The notes beneath the pieces are model-generated. The model worked only from the letters and a program-made list of their open reading frames with translations. It made no database searches and was not told the DNA's origin. Of a stretch of DNA of 64,000 nucleotides, positions 58,224 through 64,000 are shown in pieces (the first letter of the stretch is position 1; each line of letters opens with the position of its first letter). This DNA is from an uncultured Clostridia bacterium. GTDB lineage: Bacteria; Bacillota; Clostridia; RUG12999. Where the stretch lies: contig CAKVOK010000004.1 in assembly GCA_934792465.1 (NCBI GenBank), positions 34,816 to 98,815 on the forward strand. The letters run 5' to 3'. The translations under genes were made by a program, and so were the position numbers.

Positions 58224-59009
58224 TTACAGTCTGAGTATACGTTTGGCATTTCGGCTCAGCGTATATTCGTATTCCTCGTCCGTAAGATTCATTTTATAAA
58301 AAGTCTTAAGCTCGTCTTTCGGGCTCCACATCGGGAAATCCGAGCCGAAAAGCACACGCTCCTTGCCGTAGAGCCTTATAAGCTCCTTTCCCCTTTTAAG
58401 TCCGCAGAACATAAGCGAACTCGAAACGTCCACGTAGCAGTTTTCATCCAGCAGATATTCAAGCGCCAGGTCGCATACCGACCAGCCGCCGAAATGCGCC
58501 GCTATGACCGTAAGTCCGGGAAATTCCCTGAGCAGGCGTTTCACTCTTTTCGGGTGTGAATACGTATAGCGGTAATCTCCGCAGTGAATCAGAATCGGCA
58601 GTTTCTCGCTTCTCAGCAAATCGTATACGCCGAACATTCTCTCATCGTCCATGTTGAAATACTGCGTGTCGGGGTGGATTTTCAGTCCGCACAAGCCGTT
58701 CGCCTTCATGCGCATGATTTCTTCTTCCTTGTTTTCAAATTCCGGATGCATCGTACCGAATCCGTAAAATTCCTCGTGCTTTTTACATTCGTCCGCAATG
58801 AAATCGTTGATTACGGTAACGTGTTTCGGGCTTGTCGCAACGGAATGTACGAGAAAATGCGATATTCCGCCCTCTTTTCCGTTTTTTATAAGCGTTTCGG
58901 CAAGTCCGTCGCAATGCATGGGGATATGATAAAATCCTCCCACGCCTTCGACGGCTCTTGAAGCAATCTTTTCGGGATATATATGTGCATGAAAATCAAA
59001 AATGTCCAT
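58224..59009 (-). CDS. Amidohydrolase-family metal-dependent hydrolase (amidohydrolase_2)
   Basis: A 261-residue TIM-barrel protein. The first metal motif is FHAHIYP (about 6-12), then GLKIHPDTQYF, the histidine in LIHCGD, AHFGG, and the catalytic aspartate in LFGSDFPMW. This is the ACMSD-like amidohydrolase_2 group, which includes decarboxylases and lactonases. It is 22 bases downstream of the EamA gene and probably cotranscribed. The substrate cannot be deduced. Confidence 0.8.
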   Translation of the reverse strand: MDIFDFHAHIYPEKIASRAVEGVGGFYHIPMHCDGLAETLIKNGKEGGISHFLVHSVATSPKHVTVINDFIADECKKHEEFYGFGTMHPEFENKEEEIMRMKANGLCGLKIHPDTQYFNMDDERMFGVYDLLRSEKLPILIHCGDYRYTYSHPKRVKRLLREFPGLTVIAAHFGGWSVCDLALEYLLDENCYVDVSSSLMFCGLKRGKELIRLYGKERVLFGSDFPMWSPKDELKTFYKMNLTDEEYEYTLSRNAKRILRL

Positions 59010-59030
59010 TGTAATTCTCCGTTCCTGCGC

Positions 59031-59882
59031 CTAAAGCACCGCCGTAAGTATACCGGCGATAATAACTCCGGCGCATATTGTTTTGTATATTATATTTTTC
59101 TCTTTGTAAATCAGCCTGCCGGCAATAATAGTAACTATAACCGAGCATTGTTTTATCAGCGTCATCACGGTGACACGGCTTTCCGGGTCTGAATTTGCTA
59201 TAAACAGAAGCTTGTCACCGAAAATCAGAAGTGCACTTATGACATATATTTCAGGGGTTTTGAGCCCTTTCTTGAAATCGACACGTCCGCCCCGAGCGTA
59301 AATGTAAATGAAATACATCGATGAAAGCAGCAGCATAAACCAAAACTGGAGCTGCGAGCTTGTCACCTCGCCCGTACTCATAAGCGCCTTATCAAGAACG
59401 CCCGAAACGGCATTCATTGCGCATGAAAGCAGCGTAATCCAGATATATTTCATTTTTATTTCGGAACTTTCGCCGCTTTTTTTCAGATTCAGCATAAAAA
59501 GACCGAGTATAACGAGCGAAAGTCCGGCGATTCCTCTGAGCGTCAGAGCCTCGCCGAGTACGAATACGCCCATAAGCGTCGAAAACAGCACTCTCGACAT
59601 ATCCATGATTCCGTATACGCTGACGGGAAGCTTTTTCACACCTATAAACGAAAGCATCCATGCGCCGAAAATGACGGCGGATTTCAGCCCCACAAGTGCC
59701 AGATATTTCGGCGTTATCGAAAACACGTCCTTTGAAATGGGGATTGTGAAGAGAAAGCCTATAAACGTATAAAGAAAAAGCGTGTCGAGCAAATCGTTCC
59801 TTTCGAGTGCCCTTTTCTTGAACGGTTCTCTCATTCCCTTGAAAAGCCCGTATAATATCATAAAAAATATCCAGTAATGCAT
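59031..59882 (-). CDS. EamA/DMT-family transporter
   Basis: A 283-residue membrane protein with about ten helices in two EamA halves; EALTLRGIAGLSLVILGLFML-type segments end each half (VFVLGEALTLRGIAG and GRLIYKEKNIIYKTICAG). The ATG at 59882 is chosen because GGAGATAAAT lies just before it. Drug/metabolite exporters of this family move varied small solutes. The promoter overlaps the terminator of the upstream MATE remnant. Confidence 0.8.
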   Translation of the reverse strand: MHYWIFFMILYGLFKGMREPFKKRALERNDLLDTLFLYTFIGFLFTIPISKDVFSITPKYLALVGLKSAVIFGAWMLSFIGVKKLPVSVYGIMDMSRVLFSTLMGVFVLGEALTLRGIAGLSLVILGLFMLNLKKSGESSEIKMKYIWITLLSCAMNAVSGVLDKALMSTGEVTSSQLQFWFMLLLSSMYFIYIYARGGRVDFKKGLKTPEIYVISALLIFGDKLLFIANSDPESRVTVMTLIKQCSVIVTIIAGRLIYKEKNIIYKTICAGVIIAGILTAVL

Positions 59883-59917
59883 ATTTATCTCCATTCGTAT
59901 CATCTAATCATCTATTA

Positions 59918-59946
59918 ATTATATCACGCAGCGAAAAAAAAGTCAA
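59918..59946 (-). promoter_or_regulatory. Promoter of the EamA-amidohydrolase unit, embedded in a terminator
   Basis: On the minus strand: TTGACT (59941-59946), a 17-base spacer and TATAAT (59918-59923). The -35 hexamer is formed by the end of the hairpin stem and first base of its T-tract. Confidence 0.65.
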
Positions 59947-59969
59947 CAAAGCCTTTCGGCTTTGTTGAA
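59933..59969 (-). terminator. Terminator of the MATE remnant
   Basis: CAACAAAGCC (59944-59953) pairs with GGCTTTGTTG (59958-59967); on the minus strand a run of eight or more T residues follows. The remnant's stop codon lies inside the stem. Confidence 0.8.
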
Positions 59970-60290
59970 AAATAAATAACACATTATCGGCTTTTTGTAT
60001 ACCGAAGCGAAATACGCAATTTTCGCAGCTGCCGTAATGCTCTGCAAAAATGCATACAGCAGATAAAGTGAAGAAATTGTCCCGAAATATGCGAACACGG
60101 TGTATATCCGCACCGCACGGAACACGCACGACCCGAGTATAACCGCAATCATAGGCACGAGCGTCTTGCCCGGTTCTCTCGAAGCAGCTATAGTGCAATC
60201 CACAAACGCCGATATTGCATATGAAAATCCCATTACGGAAGTTTGACAGTTGAAACCGAAAAAAATTCCGGAAGCCGCATAAAGGCTTAA
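59943..60290 (-). pseudogene. C-terminal remnant of a MATE-family efflux transporter
   Basis: The frame encodes about 115 residues with the C-terminal MATE pattern: SGIFFGFNCQ, MGFSYAISAFVDCTIAASR, then VPMIAVILGSCVFRAVRIY and TISSLYLLYAF. MATE proteins are about 450 residues, so three quarters of the gene is missing. In-frame stops precede the fragment and no start with a ribosome site is seen. Its terminator remains intact. It is a decayed gene, not a functional small protein. Confidence 0.7.
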
Positions 60291-60383
60291 TTTTTTTCAA
60301 TAATTTTCATGAAAAATTTATATTTGATTTTGTAACGGATTTAAAATCATATTGTCGATATATACAAATATTTATATTTAATA

Positions 60384-60412
60384 TTGATTTTACAAAAAAT
60401 ATATGTTATACT
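60384..60412 (+). promoter_or_regulatory. Promoter of mnmG-rsmG-era
   Basis: TTGATT (60384-60389), a 17-base spacer and TATACT (60407-60412), 33 bases before the mnmG ATG in an AT-rich region. Confidence 0.65.
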
Positions 60413-60445
60413 ATAATATATATTACATAACCGGAAGTTGATAAA

Positions 60446-62350
60446 ATGAATTACGATGAAATAAAAAACATACCGAGATTTGAACTTGAAACCGCAGATG
60501 TTGCCATAATAGGCGGCGGTCATGCCGGCTGCGAAGCAGCGCTTGCTTCCGCAAGGCTCGGCTGCAAAACTGTGATGTTCTCGATAAGTCTGGACAGTAT
60601 TGCGAATATGCCGTGCAACCCGAATATAGGCGGTACGGCGAAAGGTCACCTCGTGCGCGAGATTGACGCACTCGGCGGCGAAATGGGCAAGGCTGCGGAC
60701 GCAAACTTCATTCAGTCACGTATGCTGAACAGGGGCAAAGGCCCTGCCGTTCATTCTCTCAGAGCGCAGATTGACAGGCGCAGATACAGCGAGGATATGA
60801 AGCACCGCCTTGAGCTTCAGGAAAATCTGGAGGTTCGCCAGGCGGAAATTGTTGAAATACTCTTTAATGAGGATAAAAGCGTATGCGGAGTTGTAACGCA
60901 CACGGGCGCAATATACCGCTGCCGTGCCGTTATAATCGCTACGGGTACATATCTGAAAGGAAAAATCATAATAGGCGAAATGACTCACGAGGGCGGTCCG
61001 GACGGAATGTTCCCCTCGAACGTGCTTTCCGAATGTTTGCGCAAAAACGGAATCTCGCTTATGAGATTCAAAACCGGTACGCCGGCGAGAGTAAAGCGTT
61101 CTTCCGTCGATTTTTCAAAAATGGAGGAGCAAAAGGGCGACGAGCATATCGTTCCGTTTTCCTTTGAAACAAGCGAGGAAGGTTTAAAAAACCAAGTTTC
61201 CTGCTATCTCACATATACGAACAAAACAACTCACGATATAATCAAAAGCAATCTTTCCCGTGCGCCAATGTATTCGGGCATGATTGAGGGAATAGGTCCG
61301 AGATACTGTCCGTCCATAGAGGACAAGGTTGTTCGGTTTGCGGACAAAGACAGACATCAGATATTCATAGAGCCCATGGGTATGCACACGGAAGAAATGT
61401 ATGTTCAGGGGCTTTCCACGAGTATGCCGGAGGAAATTCAGCATAAAATAATGGAAAGCATGGCAGGGCTGGAACACGTTATCGTAATGCGTGCGGCATA
61501 TGCCATAGAATACGACTGCTGCGACCCTACACAGCTTTACCCCACGCTGGAATTTAAAAATTACGGCGGTCTTTACGGTGCGGGGCAGTTCAACGGCAGT
61601 TCGGGATATGAAGAAGCGGCGGCACAGGGACTTATCGCCGGAATAAATGCGGCATTGAAGATAAACAAGCGAAAACCGCTGATTCTTGACAGGTCGCAGG
61701 CATACATAGGCACGCTGATAGACGACCTCGTTACAAAAGGCACGAAAGAACCTTACAGAATGATGACGTCGAGAAGCGAATACCGCCTTGTTCTGCGACA
61801 GGACAACGCCGATTCGAGACTTACGCCGATAGGTCATGAAATAGGGCTTATAAGCGACGAGAGGTATAACAAATATCTCGAAAAAGAAAAAATGATAGAG
61901 GACGAAATAAAGCGTCTTTCAAAAATAAATTTAACTCCGAACGAAACGCTCAATTCGCTGCTTGCGGAAAAATCTTCCGCAGCCGTGAAATCCGGACTTA
62001 ACGCTTGCGATTTCATAAAGCGGCCGGAGCTTTCGTACGAGGATTTGCGCCGTGTTACGGATATGCCGGTGCTGCCGGCGGCTGTTACGGAGCAGGTGGA
62101 AATAAGAATAAAATACGACGGATATATTAAAAGACAGCAGGCACAGATTGAGCAGATGCAGCGCCTTGAAAAGAAGCTTATGCCGGAAGATATAAACTAC
62201 TCGGATATTTCGGGACTGCGCCTTGAAGCAAGGCAGAAGCTCGACAAAATCCGCCCGGCATCGCTGGGTCAGGCTTCGAGAATATCGGGCGTTTCGCCGT
62301 CCGACATCGCCGTGCTTCTGATATATCTTCAGCAGAGGGGTCTGAAATGA
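60446..62350 (+). CDS. mnmG: tRNA uridine-5-carboxymethylaminomethyl modification enzyme, FAD subunit
   Basis: A 634-residue FAD protein. The dinucleotide motif IIGGGHAGCEAALASARLG is near residue 24. NPNIGGTAKGHLVREIDALGG and GTYLKGKI are conserved GidA blocks, and RMMTSRSEYRL is the diagnostic RxxTSRxEYRL motif. With MnmE it modifies wobble uridines of tRNAs. mnmE is not adjacent in this window, unlike the usual mnmE-mnmG arrangement of Bacillota. It overlaps rsmG by four bases. Confidence 0.95.
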   Translation: MNYDEIKNIPRFELETADVAIIGGGHAGCEAALASARLGCKTVMFSISLDSIANMPCNPNIGGTAKGHLVREIDALGGEMGKAADANFIQSRMLNRGKGPAVHSLRAQIDRRRYSEDMKHRLELQENLEVRQAEIVEILFNEDKSVCGVVTHTGAIYRCRAVIIATGTYLKGKIIIGEMTHEGGPDGMFPSNVLSECLRKNGISLMRFKTGTPARVKRSSVDFSKMEEQKGDEHIVPFSFETSEEGLKNQVSCYLTYTNKTTHDIIKSNLSRAPMYSGMIEGIGPRYCPSIEDKVVRFADKDRHQIFIEPMGMHTEEMYVQGLSTSMPEEIQHKIMESMAGLEHVIVMRAAYAIEYDCCDPTQLYPTLEFKNYGGLYGAGQFNGSSGYEEAAAQGLIAGINAALKINKRKPLILDRSQAYIGTLIDDLVTKGTKEPYRMMTSRSEYRLVLRQDNADSRLTPIGHEIGLISDERYNKYLEKEKMIEDEIKRLSKINLTPNETLNSLLAEKSSAAVKSGLNACDFIKRPELSYEDLRRVTDMPVLPAAVTEQVEIRIKYDGYIKRQQAQIEQMQRLEKKLMPEDINYSDISGLRLEARQKLDKIRPASLGQASRISGVSPSDIAVLLIYLQQRGLK

Positions 62351-63054
62351 CGGAAAAACTTATCAACGGATTTAAAAGCATTAACATAGATATTGACGGA
62401 AAGACAGCCGAAAAATTCATGATTTATATGCGTGAGCTTGTTTCGTGGAACGAAAAAGTGAATCTCACCGCCATAACCGAGCCGAATGAGATAATCACAA
62501 AGCATTTTCTCGACAGTGCCGCTCCTGCCGAATATATCGGCGAGGGCGCAAGCGTTATAGACGTGGGCTGCGGTGCCGGATTTCCGGGGCTTGTTTTGAA
62601 GCTTCTGCGAAACGACATAAACCTCACGCTTTTGGACAGCTTGGACAAACGTCTGAAATTTCTCGATTTTGTGATAAACGAAACGGAAACGGAGGGCGTC
62701 GCTCTGCTGCATATGCGTGCGGAGGACGGCGGACGTGACAGGAAATACCGTGAGAAATTCGATGTTGCCGTATCACGTGCCGTGGCAAACATGGCTGTGC
62801 TTTGCGAATATTGTCTGCCGTTTGTGAAAACGGGTGGCAAGCTTATCGCCCTGAAAGGGCCTAAAACGGCGGAAGAACTGAAAAATGCGGAAACGGCGAT
62901 AAAACGTCTCGGCGGCAGGCTCGCCGGAGTTTATGAAAGCAAAATCCCGTATACAGATTTGGAGCATACGGTTGTTATAATAGAAAAAATCGGCAAAACG
63001 CCGGCGGAATATCCGAGGAAAGCCGGAACGCCGTCCAAAAAACCGATAAAATGA
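62347..63054 (+). CDS. rsmG: 16S rRNA (guanine527-N7)-methyltransferase
   Basis: A 235-residue methyltransferase. It has VSWNEKVNLTAI in the N-terminal helix region, the SAM motif VIDVGCGAGFPGLVLKL (about 73-89) and DSLDKRLKFLDFV. The start overlaps the mnmG stop as ATGA. The C-terminus carries a short basic extension rich in lysine and proline. It methylates G527 in 16S rRNA. Confidence 0.94.
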   Translation: MTEKLINGFKSINIDIDGKTAEKFMIYMRELVSWNEKVNLTAITEPNEIITKHFLDSAAPAEYIGEGASVIDVGCGAGFPGLVLKLLRNDINLTLLDSLDKRLKFLDFVINETETEGVALLHMRAEDGGRDRKYREKFDVAVSRAVANMAVLCEYCLPFVKTGGKLIALKGPKTAEELKNAETAIKRLGGRLAGVYESKIPYTDLEHTVVIIEKIGKTPAEYPRKAGTPSKKPIK

Positions 63055-63063
63055 GGTGTCGCA

Positions 63064-63963
63064 ATGAATAAAAATTTTAAATCGGGATTTATCAGCGTTG
63101 TCGGCTTGCCGAACGTCGGAAAATCCACACTTATAAATGCGGTAGTGGGGCAGAAAATTGCCGCAACGTCTGATAAACCGCAGACAACGAGAAACAGAAT
63201 TCTCGGCATACACACAACGGACGATTTTCAGATGATTTTCACCGATACGCCGGGTATTCACAAGCCGAAAAACAAGCTTGGCGAATATATGGTGAACGAG
63301 GCGGCAGGGAGTATTCCGGACGCCGATATAATCGTATTCGTAACGGACGCCTCACGCGAAATGACGAACACGGAGCGTGAAATTGCCGATAAAATAAAGG
63401 AAAGCGGATTGCCTGCCGTGCTTGTCATAAACAAGACGGACTGCGTGAAGAAAGAAGCACTTTTCGAGCAGATTGCCGAATATAACAAGCTGCTTGATTT
63501 TGAAGCCACGGTTCCGCTGTCGGCAAAAAATGCGGACGGCACGGATATATTCGTTGAAGAAATACTCAAAATCCTGCCCGAAGGGCCTATGTTCTATCCG
63601 GCAGAAACCGTGACGGACGCCAAGGAAAGAACGGTTGCAGCGGAGATTATCCGTGAAAAAATGCTTGTTTTGCTGGATAAAGAAGTTCCGCACGGAGTTG
63701 CCGTGGAAATCACGAAATACAGCGAAAAAGAACATCTTATAAAGATAGACGCAAATATATACTGCGAAAAGGAAAGCCACAAGGGCATAATCATAGGCAG
63801 GGGCGGAAAGATGATGAAAAAAATCGGTGAAAAAGCCCGTGAGGACATTGAGAAAATGACCGAAAAAAAGGTGTTTTTGCAGCTTTGGGTCAAAGTCAAA
63901 ACAGATTGGCGCAACAGCGACTATTTAATGAAAAGCTTCGGATTTAAAGAAGAAAGAGATTGA
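63064..63963 (+). CDS. era: GTPase Era
   Basis: A 299-residue GTPase. G1 is GLPNVGKST (about 15-23), G3 DTPGIH, G4 NKTD, with TTRNRILGI as switch I. The C-terminal KH domain shows GIIIGRGGKMMKKIGEKAREDIE followed by VFLQLWVKVKTDWR. It binds the 3' end of 16S rRNA during 30S assembly, which suits its grouping with rsmG and mnmG. It ends 37 bases before the window edge; nothing further can be called. Confidence 0.95.
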   Translation: MNKNFKSGFISVVGLPNVGKSTLINAVVGQKIAATSDKPQTTRNRILGIHTTDDFQMIFTDTPGIHKPKNKLGEYMVNEAAGSIPDADIIVFVTDASREMTNTEREIADKIKESGLPAVLVINKTDCVKKEALFEQIAEYNKLLDFEATVPLSAKNADGTDIFVEEILKILPEGPMFYPAETVTDAKERTVAAEIIREKMLVLLDKEVPHGVAVEITKYSEKEHLIKIDANIYCEKESHKGIIIGRGGKMMKKIGEKAREDIEKMTEKKVFLQLWVKVKTDWRNSDYLMKSFGFKEERD

Positions 63964-64000
63964 CGGCAGAACCGCAATCTCTTATATAATGACTGCTGAA

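Noticed and set aside
63989..64000. Start of a gene after era
   Set aside because: An ATG is present at the window edge but no ribosome site precedes it and only four codons are visible.

Overview
The window looks like a chromosome segment of an anaerobic, sugar-fermenting, probably gut-dwelling Clostridia-class Bacillota. The grounds are spmA/spmB spore-maturation genes, strong AGGAGG ribosome sites, many TTGACA-17-TATAAT promoters, a B12-independent glycyl-radical microcompartment, a sodium-pump decarboxylase and soluble electron-bifurcation genes. No phage, IS transposase or CRISPR array is visible, but the intergenic regions carry several families of dispersed hairpin repeats.

Layout. 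(1) 0-5.5 kb: the 3' end of a PhoU-domain phosphate transporter, a cytosolic GH2 glycosidase, and a divergent secreted beta-helix protein. (2) 5.5-17.2 kb, plus strand: one tightly packed operon, mdh-fumC-hdrB-hdrC-hdrA-floxD-floxC-floxB-floxA-frdB-frdA plus a small membrane protein. It encodes the reductive route oxaloacetate > malate > fumarate > succinate, joined to a complete NADH-oxidising Flox module and an HdrABC module. This suggests a soluble, electron-bifurcating NADH:fumarate reductase and is the most interesting system here. (3) 17.3-20.7 kb, minus strand: a four-gene Na+-pumping oxaloacetate decarboxylase, convergent with the previous operon and acting on the same metabolite. (4) 21.1-36.5 kb, minus strand: a glycyl-radical microcompartment locus of the fucose/rhamnose (1,2-propanediol) type. 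It has a HAD hydrolase, diol dehydratase and activase, shell proteins (three BMC-H, one PduU/EutS type, two tandem-domain, one pentamer), class II aldolase, CoA-acylating aldehyde dehydrogenase, zinc alcohol dehydrogenase, PduL, a PduS/PduT redox pair and a DeoR regulator.

(5) 36.6-43.9 kb, plus strand: a Pho-boxed pstSCAB-phoU operon, then phoP-phoR and a small ribbon-helix-helix protein. A 427-bp element with terminal inverted repeats sits between phoU and phoP. (6) 43.9-51.7 kb: a 2-hydroxyacid dehydrogenase, ArsC-like protein, spmA-spmB, trmB, gap, tRNA-Arg(CCU), rpsT and a Ca2+-type P-ATPase. (7) 51.9-60.3 kb, minus strand: a sugar-kinase-like phosphotransferase, a membrane-anchored unknown protein with a 35-codon overlapping upstream gene, rsmA, azlCD, an iron alcohol dehydrogenase, an amidohydrolase, an EamA permease and the remnant of a MATE transporter. 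(8) 60.4-64 kb, plus strand: mnmG-rsmG-era.

Working together, the organism would split deoxyhexose phosphate into DHAP and lactaldehyde, convert 1,2-propanediol to propanol and propionyl-phosphate inside the compartment, and dispose of NADH from glycolysis through fumarate reduction. Redox and ion balance would be tuned by Flox-Hdr and the sodium-pumping decarboxylase. All functions are assigned from sequence motifs and gene order read by eye; no similarity search was possible.
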